Below, piece after piece: positions 51,107-62,820 of a stretch of 64,000 bases of DNA. A program made the position numbers and the translations under genes. Below the pieces are notes generated by a model. It was not told the origin of the DNA. It saw only the letters and a program-made list of their open reading frames with translations, and did no database searches. Numbering within the stretch: the first letter of the stretch is position 1; every line of letters starts with the position of its first letter. The DNA comes from Ooceraea biroi (Eukaryota > Arthropoda > Insecta > Hymenoptera > Formicidae), in the NCBI RefSeq assembly GCF_003672135.1, contig NC_039507.1, forward strand, positions 3,162,001 to 3,226,000. Reading direction: 5' to 3'.

Positions 51107-53540
51107 TAGATTCTGAAATTTGTATAAATTAATTCGTTGAAGTTTGAGAAACAGTATGTTTAATGATATAAAATTAAATTTATAGAAAACTTGTTCTTTT
51201 ACAAAAATATAAGAATATACGATAAGTGTTATTTTCGCCTGATTTCCATGAAACGCGCGCTATACATATATTCGCGACAGATATTACGTGTCTGAATCTT
51301 ATATCTGAATTTTACAATAGTCTGAAAGATGTATTAAGCACTTAAGAAGGTATACTAGTTGGTTCAGTTCTATATTGGTTCAATATATCGTGACGTCAAA
51401 AGCGAGGAAGGTTCCTTCATAAATGACGTTCTTAGAAGCACAGTTACATTTAAAGTAGTGTCTTCGATACATTATTGCACGGTCGAAGCTTAAGAATCCG
51501 CAAAAAAATCATTAAATTATACCGAGCAATCTAAAATACTTTGCGATATTAATAATATCAGGTGGCAATTTCTTCTCGAAGTAATTTTTATTCATTTAGC
51601 ATACAAATAAAAAAATCCTCTTTTTAAGTAACCCAAGTTTTAATCTTGTTCTTCTAAAATTATATGCATATGTAAAAAAGCCCGATTGGTTGGATATTAT
51701 TCTTTAATGACATTTCTCTCTTCCTCTCCCTCTCTCTGACGTCATAATGCATATACCTAAAATTATTGATTGCAATTTTAGCAACTAATATTCATTTCCC
51801 CACAGTGCTACGCGATCCACTTGTTTCAATAGGAACAAATAAGAGCATTAGCATTAACACATATTGGCGAAATCGCGCATTGTGCACAGTGTATAACAAG
51901 CAGTGGATCATCGGTATTCTTCACGTGTATACGCACGCATGTTGCAGAAATTACGTCGTACTACCCGATGCATACCACGCGCGCGGTAATCCCCTAACGC
52001 AAAGAGCGGCCGTAACTTACGTGCCGATCTCCTGGTGTAAAGCGTGCGTACGCGAAGCGGGCATGTTCGACAATAACGGAATCCTCGGCTCTTCGCGTGT
52101 ACGAAACCTCAAGCACCGGCGTAAGTCTCTGTAACGACGAATTAATGCGACGCGTCTCAAGCGGAATGCATGAGCGCGAAAACGCCTTCCTCGTAACCGT
52201 TACCAGCTGATCGTGGCTGACACGTGCGACATATGGCAGTCCCCAGGCACTGGTGCACGCTGCAAGTGTTCCCAGTTTGTTCCGCCACGACTCTTTCATG
52301 ACTTGCGCCCGTACCTCGGGGCATAAAGTACCTAGCTGAACTACTTCACAGCGAATAAGAAAATATCGAAGTTACACCGAGTGAAACATCTCACGTTTTT
52401 ATCACGTACGTATATTGCGACACGCAGCAGGAGAACGACTGGTTCTGCGACTGATATAAATGTCGACATTAGACATCACCGCGGACACAATTCATATCTC
52501 TCACGCGGCGCACACATCCTCCACCTTACCATTTTCATATTAAAATTGCAGGCCGTGACCATTTAACAGTTTAACAAAAGCGCTCGTGTGCAGTCGTTTT
52601 ATCGATCTCATCCAATTACGCGAATTGTGTTCTCGTGTTATGTTAATTAAAATAGAAACTTGGAGTTCCGGTGGATGTTAGAGCTTACGTCATTACACAG
52701 TAGAGAATAAATAATACCGCGAGCAAGAGACGACAATGCAATGACAATTGCGCATCCCGGAGAGCCAGACTTATCCTAGTAACGGTAGTGTAAAGCAGTA
52801 GCAAGCATTTCTTTCTGAAGAAGAGAGCGATTCGTCTTCGGGTAGGCGATGCGGAGAGCTGTAATTCGTATAAGTGCTTTATTACAAAGCGCGTCCGCGC
52901 GCGTGCTTCTGCGATTCACTACATAGTAGTAGCAACGACGAGTTCTTTGAGTCTCGAAAACGAGAACGCGCCTCGGAGAACAATTGGAGACAAAGGCGCT
53001 GGAATGTTAGATTAATCTGAAACGATAAAGAGGGTCGCGTAGTCGAGCAACCGTGAAGATTATCTCCGTCGCTTGGTATCTCGGATGCCTGCTACTGAGT
53101 CCCCTGATGTTTCATTTTCGAATGGCTCCTGCTTCCTTTCTCTCAGTTCCTTTCTCTCTTTCCGCCGAGAGCCTCACGGGATAAAAACTGATATGTGCCG
53201 TTAGAAAAAAGAAGCCGACAGAGTACTTGGTGTATTGTAATAATCTTTCTCCGGCAGGTTTTGTCGATCTACCGTCTGTTCTCGCTCGTGTCGTCCTCGT
53301 TTTGTACCGATGACCCGTGGCACATATTCACCCGATGAACGCCTTAATTGGAGCAAGCAGGTATATGTCAATGTTAAATCACTTACACACACATAACGCA
53401 GCCATATTCTCGGATTAAGGCCGGCAAAAACTGCTCCCTTCGCGGCATTTGTATTGATTATTTGTCGTGTTATGTTTATACCGCGCGTTGCAATTTTCAG
53501 GGAGTGATTCAATTCTGCTCCTGTTTTGCCCTTTCCAGCT
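51107..53540. other. non-coding stretch, GC-richer from 51.8 kb
   Basis: No gene is recognised. A pyrimidine run precedes a perfect TGACGTCA at 51737-51744. From 51790 to 53500, frames of up to 122 codons overlap on both strands (51766-52134, 51994-52299, 53201-53512), with no family signature. The CpG-rich composition could mark regulatory or exon-flanking DNA. Confidence 0.45.
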
Positions 53541-56270
53541 GTACGTTCCAGCTATTCGCATCGCAAATACAATTTCTATACGCAATACGGTCATCCAATA
53601 TTTTACCGATATTATAATGTGATTTCGTATTATTTATTATATTATTAAATTTAAACACGATTTATTTACAACAAAAGTATTGTGAATAATTGTGGAAACA
53701 TGTGTGTACTTATGTGTATCCAAGTCAAAAATTTAATTTAAAAGTTTAAAATAGTTTTCCTGATAATAAGACACGATCAACACTAATTCTGAGCTTTTAA
53801 TTTGAATGTAAACATAAACAATGAATAACGCAACTAAAAAGTCACATTTTTAGGAGATTGCAAAATAATAAAGTCAACAGTAATATCTGATGCAAATTGA
53901 TGCAGTTTGCGCGTATAAATGGAAGCGTAAGGAGTCAGCGTTGTTTCGTTTTCAGAGACTGTAAATTTACCTAGTTATTACGAGCTATTTCATCCTTTGT
54001 ATGAGAAAATCCTGAGAGATGACAAGGATGCATCCGAGCGCGAAAGCTTGTTACATTTGCGAGTGCAGTAGCTTGTAACAATTAAATTTTCAAAATAAGC
54101 AACATTGAAGTATAATTGTCAGTATCGCTTCTTTGTAATAAATGCTAGTTTATTCATTAATTATGCTATAATTATAGCCATTCTGATAATATGTGATATT
54201 AGGTTCCATGACGAATAGTTAAAAATTGCTTTTAATTTATGAGAATTAATTATTGTATTTGTTATAAAGTTGCTCTGGAAGTGCAATTTTGTTCGCATAA
54301 ATTTCATGTTTCAAACATGAATAATTTTTAATTAACAATTTTATAATTATATAATATACTCGAATAACATTTCTGTGTGATGTATTCTGCAATTTAAATT
54401 GCGAATAACATATTATACGCTTTCAATATTTTATGTGAAGCACCACGAATACGCCAGAACATTTGAGGCAGGCAGGAGTCAAACGCGCTTCGTTAATTAA
54501 TTAATTTCCGTACGATAAATGGATAAAGGGCGAAAATAAATAAATCACGAAATATTCATAGAAAAGTCGAGCTGTGCGCTGAATATTGAGTTGTTATCGA
54601 TATTATCAGTGAAGATTGAGATTCATAAAACCTATATATGTATATTCATTCACGTGTATATTCATTCACGAAGCAAATTTTCATTAAAAGCATCGCGCTA
54701 CCAATCCCGCGCAAACTAATCGCGATGGCGTTAATTGTGCTATAATCCATTCGAGTTTACTATAAATTTACATATAAAGACGTTTTACAGACAAAATCAA
54801 ACTTTTCGCAAGAACGCGATCGCTCAGACAATCGTGAAATAACATCGATCAAAAGTTTCCCCAAAGTTTATCACGAAAAACGCTCCGTTGCTACTGGGAT
54901 ATATATCGAAAGCTATCGCAGAATCGCTTTCTGAGTATATTGAAATCCAGTTGCACTTTCGATCATACAAGTAAGAAAATAATCTTGCTAAAAACAAAAT
55001 TTAAGTTTTTGAGTGGATTTAATGGTGTTTTAAAATTCAAGAAAAACAGTGAAAAGAATCGTATATTATATTTTTATGATCTTCTATCAAGATGAAATGC
55101 ACATGTATGTGTGTGTGTCATGAATTTAATTAGTTAGAAATTGGTGGTAATAACACAGATAAACGACAACATAGATGACAACTATAAAATAAAGCCGGCA
55201 CAGCGTAGTTATAAATTTACATCTCTAAACAGAGAGAACTGCCTTCAGAAAAATAGAAAATGTGAATTAAATGTAAAACACGATCGTGCATTTGTCCGTT
55301 TCAGGTTTCCAAGATTGATGTCGAATGCACCACATTTGCTATTGCTTGAATGCGAAACGCGACTGTGACTTGCATTATTTAAACGAGACATAACGCTTTT
55401 AGTATTAACACTCGTAAAATGTAACGCCATAAATACTCGTCGAAAATATGTCATACCGAAACCGAAGCGGAAGTCCTTTCAGCGCGAAGCATTTCGTGAA
55501 ATTTTACGCAAGACATTTATTACTGCGCGCATAGCGTTTAAATATCAACAATAAATCAAGTGCGACAGTTTAGAAAATGCATACCGTTTTATTCAGGAAA
55601 TGCCCTTGTGAGATCGACAATTTCATTCCACAAGATATAATTTATCGAAAATGACATGCTTTCTCCTTTAACATTGAGTTTATTGACATGGTTCAATTAT
55701 AATAAAATGCAAGTTTATATATACATATGTAAAAATTACAGTAGATTCTTAAAAGTTAAGGCTTATTTCGTTTGTTAAAGAGAGAGTAATCAGCGAAATG
55801 GCAATCGTATCGTATCAGAGTTCGACCAGCGTTTTTCAATGCGTGATTTATGAAACTAATTCGCGATCGCATGATAGAAAAAGAATCACGGAAAAAATAA
55901 AACGTTATAACAGCATAATACGTGCATAAGTGCATGCAAACGTATCCACGAGATAATATTACACAATTACGTAATTTAATCCGCGCGCATTCATTCGCTG
56001 GTGTATGACCTGATGTACGGCATAACTATTACCGTTGCTTCAATTACATATCCAACGGATCTTCGCGGAATGACTCTGAGAAATTACGAGAATAAAAGCG
56101 TTGTGCGATAATCCTTATTCAACTGCAATCCCGCGTGACCAACAGTGATTTAAAATGATTTAAGCGATTTAAACATTTAATGGCGGGTCGAGGTCGATGT
56201 TACATTTATATTTGCACATGAAATTTTTCGTATTAACGTAAAACATACGTATGTATATTAGTGAAATATG
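53541..56270. other. non-coding AT-rich stretch
   Basis: No gene is recognised. TTAATTAATTAATT homeodomain-type repeats occur near 54490-54507. Frames stay below 80 codons. Confidence 0.55.
54640..54669. repeat. 14-bp direct repeat pair
   Basis: GTATATTCATTCAC occurs at 54640-54653 and again at 54656-54669, with a two-base spacer. Confidence 0.9.
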
Positions 56271-56513
56271 CACTGAGAAAAAAATGTAATTGATCCAACG
56301 AAATGTCTTGTTACGGGGTGCCAACAAAATATATACTTATTTCAACAAGTTATATATTGAATCAAATATATAATTGTTGGATTATAATTCTCATGTGTGT
56401 AATCCAAGAACTACATATTTGTTTCAATATATAACTTGTTGAAATAAGTATATATTTTGTTGGCACCCCGTGACAAGACATTTCGTTGGATCAATTACAT
56501 TTTTTTCTCAGTG
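56271..56513. mobile_element. 243-bp foldback MITE, CACTGAGAAAAAAATG ends
   Basis: The outer arms (about 56271-56365 and 56420-56513) are near-perfect inverted repeats. The first 40 bases are identical, there is one T/C difference after CTTGT, and a few differences appear nearer the centre. The centre also folds on itself (GGATTA ... TAATCC), so the element is one long imperfect palindrome. TG flanks both ends. Either this is a two-base target duplication or a decayed TA. It encodes no protein. The CAC-n-G-n-n-AAAAA end pattern resembles that of the 50439-51106 element, so the two may belong to related families; that is inference. Confidence 0.8.
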
Positions 56514-58256
56514 TGATATAACTAAAGTTATATTTTTACTTAAAACAGTATCATTAAAATAGCATTGATGTTCTAATACTTGATATTTAAAAATAGGAAT
56601 TTATATACAAATACTTGATATAATTTGAATGTTTAATATGAGCGATTACAAGACAAATGATTATTTTATTCGAGTCTATGGCTGTTAAGTAATTTTGTAA
56701 ACACTACTTGTACATTATATCATCAGTTAATGAAATGGGAATATATTAATATGACAATAATGAAATATAGCATTTCTCATAAAGAACTAAATATTCAGCG
56801 TGTTACAATCCAGAAGAGCAAAATTGGAAATGCAAATGGCAAAAATTCGAGAAAACAAAACAAGCCGTCAAAATTGGAATTTAGATTACAGAAGTTGCAA
56901 CGCGCAGAGTTGAAAACAAGATATATTGAATTTCGAGGGATGCTGGATTGTGGAATGGCAATGTGTGTAACATAACTAGGATGGTTTTATCAAATTCAGC
57001 GTGCGAATCCCACTTTGTGATGGAAACCTAATCGACTTTTCCCAGTCAGACGGGTTGTATTCATTTGTGTTTTGATTGAATACACTACTCGAAACTATAT
57101 TTATTTAAAAAATCAACTGCCCAGCTAATATTAACTAAAAAAATTATGCTTGCTAGGATAAATCCAAAACATTTTCGATATTATATGACGAGATTAATTC
57201 TCATGATCGTAAAATGTTCCTCGGTGATGAATTGGCAAATGAAAACAGCTTCCAACCTGTGCCGCAATTTGCAAGAATTATTTAAAAAGTAATATCTGAT
57301 ATTCAAATGTAAACAAAGCGGCGATAGATTAGCATGAAAAAAAGGAGGAAAAAAAAGATAATTGACAATGCATTTAAATACAACATAAGTTACGCTAGCA
57401 TGCATATATATATTTCGTGATATATCCCCTTTTTATTTGAAAATCAAACAATGCGGGGAAAATAACGGATTGATGTTTGGTGATATGCCAATCCTCATAG
57501 CTCTGCATTCATTGAATATCCGAGGTAGAGTGTTTCGTTAACTTGTATGTGTGTTGCGATCACAGTGTTACGTGATTTACGCGGAGAGAGAATATTATAT
57601 ATCCGTTGTTTTCATTCGGGAAATATTCGTTGTTTACAAAACATCTATGTTCGTATTGTAATGCATGCATTTGCATTCTATAACGAGTGCGCGCGAAATC
57701 TTTTATAAACCACGGGAGAACAACGTTAACGAATAATCAAGAGTAAGTGAATGTGATAGTAATCAGATGTAAGTCCAATATTGGTATAACGAATTAAATT
57801 CAAATCAAATATCCTCCAACTGTGCATTTTTCAATCCAATACTGCAACAGGATCGATCTCATCAATACACATCGACTTCAGTATACGTTTAGCTAATCCC
57901 GCGTCCCGATTATTCCGAAATTGGAAATGACAAGCGGCAAGGAGAAGACAAACGCGCGGCTAAACTGCGGTTAAGCGTCCCAGAGAAAACTGCTCGTTAA
58001 CCGTTCGCATTGTGCGGGAAACCTAGGTGCTTCCTCACGTCGTCGGCACATCCTCTCGTTAGAAAGCACCCGCGGTGGTCCGTCACCGATGATTTAGTGG
58101 AAAGAGTTCGCGGTTCGTGCTGCACGATGTGAATCGGCATATCACCTTTCTCCGGTAAACTCTCTATCGTTTCCGAGCGATCGGAAGCGAGGTAGAAGAG
58201 CCGCGCGGCTAAATATCGGCCTGCGTCGCGCACAATCACTCGCGCACGAAAGCAGA
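56514..58256. other. non-coding stretch
   Basis: No gene is recognised. An ATG-started 81-codon + frame (56730-56975) is Lys/Asn-rich and resembles chance AT-rich coding. From 57950 the DNA becomes GC-richer, leading into the pyrimidine-rich block. Confidence 0.5.
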
Positions 58257-59241
58257 ATGGGAGGAAGTGCCTCCTGGTTTTCTACCGGGTGTGCACGTTT
58301 GTACACGTCTGGCTCCCCTCGCAGGCAGGTTGTGCCGGATAGAGGTATGCAGGACAGTAGGTCACTGTCAGCACCATCGGCAGCCGTAGACCCATCAGCC
58401 TCCTACCCCTTTCCGTCGTCTCTTTCTTTTCTTTCTCCAGCTTCCTGTGCCCGCCTCCGTCCCCGCCCTCGCCACTCCGTACCGCCAATCGAGCAGATCA
58501 CGCATCTTTGTCTTTCTGTTCTTCTTCAGCGTGTGTGAATGCAAGTTTCTCAAAGCTCGTTACGTCGGCGCTTTCTGACAGCGAATCAATGGTAATATTC
58601 AATATTCCTTCCCCTGTTTCTTCCCTTGCACAAGCGGATAACATTTTCATGGCGTTAACGAGGATGGAAGGTCTTCGCGCGCGAAAAGGAACGCAGAAGA
58701 TCCGTCATCGTGTCGACTTGTTTGTGTTAGATTCACATTCGAAATCATTTTCATCCCGTCCTCCTTTCTCGTTGCTTCCGGTTTCTTTGACAGCTGTACC
58801 GACCAACTGTTATCGCTTTGTGCGTTCACCGCACATAGATGCGTCCTCCACCACCGGTAACGGGCGAATGACTCCTGCTCATCCACCAATTTGCGTCTGC
58901 CTCTTCCGTATGTTCCTTCACTCTTCCCGGCGCTTTCTCTCTCGCTCGTGCACTCATTCACGAACTCCATTCGTCGTCTCTCTCTTCCGTTTGGTCTCGC
59001 TCAGAGTTTTTCTCTTTCTTCCTCTTTCCTTCTTTCACTCCTTCGACCGTCTCTCCCCTCGTCCTCCTCCCCGTCTTGTTCCCCGTTTCTCTTCATCCCA
59101 TGTGCCCATGATCTCGTGAGAGTGTTGGCTCTCGCGAGGGATCCTCCACTCTTCTTCTCAGCCACCACCAAGCTCCGAACCGGGATCTTTGCGTATTCCC
59201 GAAGACGGACGGTAGTTTCGTTACTCGCATTCGCGGCCGAC
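58257..59241. promoter_or_regulatory. GC-rich polypyrimidine block, candidate leader or promoter
   Basis: The + strand is C/T-rich (TCTTTCTTTTCTTTC and similar at 58410-58450, then 58740-59100), so the minus strand is GAGA/GGAG purine-rich. The 203-codon and 140-codon + frames here read as Ser/Leu/Phe/Pro/Arg runs, which the base bias explains; they are not gene evidence. The block mirrors the + strand purine block at 61.1-62.6 kb across an AT-rich gap, a layout that would fit two divergent leaders. No minus-strand splice donor or coding frame has been established. Confidence 0.25.
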
Positions 59242-59313
59242 ATGTCGGATCATCCGAAATTCGCCAGCAAAAAAACGCAATACCGCCGCACGCCCGGCGA
59301 ATACCCGTCTTAA
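59242..59313 (+). CDS. 23-aa small ORF before a GTAAGT donor-like site
   Basis: The ATG at 59242 (context GCCGACATGT) opens 23 codons (MSDHPKF ... GEYPS) to TAA, and GTAAGTG, an intron-side donor consensus, follows at once at 59314. The segment is preceded by TTCTTCTCAG near 59160, which resembles a splice acceptor. Together they would outline an exon of about 155 bases carrying a short upstream ORF. The exon side of the donor (TTAA) is weak and the peptide is unknown, so it may be a non-coding 5' exon. Confidence 0.2.
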   Translation: MSDHPKFASKKTQYRRTPGEYPS

Positions 59314-61069
59314 GTAAGTGTGAATGAGCTCGCGATATCGTGAACGTGTGCACGCCGCGAAATAGTCGAATCGCTTCATCCGAGGTCATTTTAAAGTCGA
59401 GAAGGGTCTATTCTCAGTGGACTGATCCTCGAAGGAGCCGTTTGTTTTCAGAAGTTTGTTCGGAGTGTGGATATCTCGGATTTAAGGATCGACAAGTGCT
59501 CCAGTTGTCGTAAGTCAGCGATTAAAACAACCTCTATAGAGAATTTATAAATAAAAATAAAACAAAAAATGTCTAAGTAATATTTCATGAGTAAAAATTC
59601 ATTATTCCATATTATAAAAATTTTTATATAAATAATAGGAGAAGATATATTAATGACTCCTTAATTTACAGTTATTTCTCAAGGTTTTCATTAAAAATTA
59701 CAGTGCCGTTTATGTTACCTCATTACTACGCTCTTTCATGAAAATTAATTAAGCTAATGGTAGCTTTAGAAATTATGTGAGATTCATCCATACATTGTAT
59801 GCAGTAGGACGACAAACTCTATGAGTACGAATATATAAGTAATTAAAAATAAAAATAAAATCGTTATTATATACGCAACTATATAGAGCACAACTAAACT
59901 TGCTTCTTAATATAATAAATATGAAAAACGTGTTTTATTAAGTATATGTTTAGCGCGACTTATGCTTTAATCGCTCACAATTAGTAAAATTAAATTCATA
60001 TATTTAAATTTATGAATGCGACAAATGTGTCATGCGATGTTTATTACAAGAAAGGATTACAAGAAAGTTTATTACAAGAAAGGACTTTTTCTTCTTCGAA
60101 GAGGAAGTATATACTTCGTATATACTTTTCCCACAAATTTTATCATATTTTTTATCATAAAAAGTGTTTATCGCAAAGATATTTTGAAATTTGCCAAACA
60201 TTCACGTTTAATGCGCCAGCGAGATTACATATTGCAGTCCCGAGATCCGATGCATCATGTATGAATCTCTAACACTCTACTCTAGAGTGGCGCATCACTA
60301 TCAGCATATATTTTATTTTACGCGCGCACGTGTACAAAATATACATGTGGCACGTATCAAGAAGAGACGTTTGATAGAGCAAAAGTGAATTTCTTTTCCA
60401 TTTTTTATGATTCTCATTTGAATTTACTTTCCTCTTTCTATCCTTTTCTTGTTTTACGATGTGTGTTTTACGTGCTGTTAAAGAAGTAGAAAACGTGCGC
60501 GTTGAATGATCAATATCGAATATCTTAATTCGTCAGCGGTGTCGATTTCTCTTTATCGAAAATTTCTTAAAACTTAATTACGAAAATACACTTTTCCTTA
60601 AAGAGAGAAAAACGATAGGGAGAGGGATAAATTAAAAGTCTTATCAATAAGTCTGTAAGTAAATATCAGGAGACTGATATCTTTAAACTACTTTCAAACA
60701 AGATTTGCTTAATAGAATTTCGATACAGTTTTAAATATGAAAAAGAAAGAAGGACAGTTTTAAAACTACTGCGAAAAATAAAACATTTATTAAAGCAAAA
60801 ATACTTCAAAATTTGCCAAAGCGTTAAGCGATAAGATTCCTATTCCCCGATGTGGGAATAGCATGCATGCACATGGGGATTACACTCGTAATCGACAGCT
60901 ATTTCACGAGAGAGGAATTACCGCAACTATACTGAAAATTTATGCAGATCCCTTGATACATCCTATGTAGATTGCATCGTGACGGGCATGTGAAAAACAT
61001 TTCGTCCGAATGTACTGGAAAGAACACGGCTTACAGTGAATAATTCTGTCTGCAGGTCCAACTTGATTC
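59314..61069. other. AT-rich non-coding gap
   Basis: No gene is recognised. The gap separates the polypyrimidine block from the polypurine leader and contains the small repeat cluster at 60044-60127. Frames in that cluster (82-86 codons) arise from the repeat. Confidence 0.5.
60044..60127. repeat. TTACAAGAAAG triplication plus hairpin
   Basis: TTACAAGAAAG occurs at 60044-60054, 60057-60067 and 60072-60082. A few bases later AAGTATATAC, a TTC loop and GTATATACTT form a 10-bp stem (60105-60127). No known RNA or element is recognised. Confidence 0.8.
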
Positions 61070-62647
61070 GTGCAGAAGTGTGCCGGTCGGCCCCGAGGCT
61101 GTAGGCCAGTCCGTGTTTCGTACTCGAGGACCAGGAAGGAAATTCGTGTGAAGAAAGGACGTAGAAAGAAAGAGAGAGAGAGAGAAAGAGAAAGGCGAAC
61201 GAGAGGCGAGTGAGAGAGCAGAGAATGAATTTTGCTAGAGAGAAGAAAAGAAAGCCGAAAGATCGCTAATCGAACCCGGTCGTCTTATAGTCGAGAACGA
61301 AGATTGGAAGATCGCGTTATAGAAATCGATTAACGTATACCAGAGAGAGAAAGATAATTGTGTGACGATAATCAGAGACAATATATCGATGTCAAGCAGA
61401 GATTCAACAAGTGAAGGACGGGATTGAACTACTCGATGGACACAAAAGCGCCTGCGAATCAAGAATGAAACTACTGGCTGTTTCTGAGCAGAGAATTGCG
61501 AAGAGGAGACCGCGTGGGAGAGAATAGTGGTTAGAAAATTAGACGCCGGCTTGCCTCGAGGTGGCTTACGTTTCTACCGGGGACCAGACGTGCGGAAAAT
61601 CGTGAGGGAGAGAAAGGAAGGGGCTAAAACCTCGCCAAGGACAAAGCGAAGTCAAAGCGAAGAAAAACGAAGGGTCGAGCGAAAGTAATCAGCACGCGTC
61701 ACTCGAATGGATACGACTATAAGAGTCAATTTTTAAGCATTGCTCCAAGAGGACGCTTAATGTGAACATTTACTACGTACTACAAAGTTAAAAGAGAAGA
61801 AGAAAGAAATTATTCCAATTTAAAAATCAAGAAATGAAATATAATTTCCACGCGTCGGATGGAAACATTACTGATGAAAATTTCCGGAACTGTGTGAAGA
61901 TTGAAAAAGCTAATTAAACTGTGTGTTAATTAATTCGACGCCAGAATGCGAGTCAAGAAATAACATTGACATAGGAGTAAAGATTGATTCAAACTAATTT
62001 AAATGAGCATTGAAGGAGAAATTACAAGTGTTTATTTAAGAGAAACTGACTATGCAGTTGAAGAACCTGTTTTCGCAAATGTAGCAAACAAATATTCTTA
62101 GAAATCACTTTCTCAATGAAAATATCTGAAAACACCGTTGGAGATTTTGACCCAATCTATCCAGGGAAGTCTATTGGAACATTCGAAATTGATTTGTCCG
62201 ATAGAAGCCTGGATTGTCGAGGCAGCTAGAGGGGCGCACGTAGGTAAATTGAGAGAGACGACGTATTCATCAGTGCGAAAGACCCATCCCCCCCGAGCAT
62301 GTTGTAAAAAGTATCAATTTGCGAAGGAATACGAGAGGTTGTCAGGGAGCAGCCAGATTTCACAGACACACGCGTGGCTCTGACGGGTCAAAGATCGCAT
62401 CGAGGGCAGAGAGGAAGAGAGAGAAAGAGAGAAAGGATCGTGAAAGTTTCGAAGTGGAAGTCAAAAGAAAAGCCTATTCAAGAGGTGGTCGCCTTGAATG
62501 GCGCGTTCCCGAAGTCGGGGAAGATCGTAAAGGTGATTCTCGAGTGGCGGTTTTAACCCCTGTCCTACGAGGGGAATAAATAAATACGGGTTTCGCGTCT
62601 ATCGGAGGAAGGATAAGCGTTAGGAAAATACGGCGAAGCGGACGAAG
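61070..62647 (+). promoter_or_regulatory. long purine-rich 5' leader of the 62.6-kb gene (candidate)
   Basis: After TCTGTCTGCAG at about 61050-61060, which is acceptor-like, the + strand becomes purine-rich for about 1.5 kb, with GA runs at 61170-61192 and 62408-62436. It keeps only short frames (81-86 codons at 62138-62579) before the ATG at 62648. This fits a long 5' UTR with upstream ORFs, but may also include the promoter and an intron. The transcription start is not visible. Confidence 0.3.
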
Positions 62648-62820
62648 ATGAGCAGACAAAGTGTACCACCCCCAAGCATCAATTCGTGCGAGAGGATCAG
62701 ACCGGAGCGACCTAGAAACACGATACAGAGGCTCGTGTGGGGTCCTGGTTCACAGTTCCAGGTTGGTCATATCGGCATCCCAGAGGATGAAGGCTCGAAT
62801 CCGCGAATGGCGTTGAGACG
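62648..62820 (+). CDS. putative first coding exon, unidentified protein (5' part only)
   Basis: The ATG at 62648 has an A at -3 (GAAGATGAG) and follows a purine-rich leader. It opens 57 codons plus two bases before ACG|GTACGTAG at 62820/62821, a reasonable splice donor. An earlier possible donor is CCAG|GTTGGT at about 62760. The peptide begins MSRQSVPPPSINSC, continues with a basic Arg/Pro segment (about residues 15-29) and then LVWGPGSQFQ, and ends NPRMALRR. It is mixed and not low-complexity, unlike most frames in this window. After the donor the frame runs 48 more codons into AT-rich DNA with a poly-T stretch, which looks like intron. There is no signal peptide or known domain in this short part. 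The rest of the gene would lie beyond 64000. I do not recognise the family. Confidence 0.42.

Noticed and set aside
58508..59119. 203-codon + strand open frame, the longest in the window
   Set aside because: It lies in a C/T-rich block; the product is runs of Ser, Leu, Phe, Pro and Arg, and a second + frame is open over the same DNA. Base bias explains the lack of stops.
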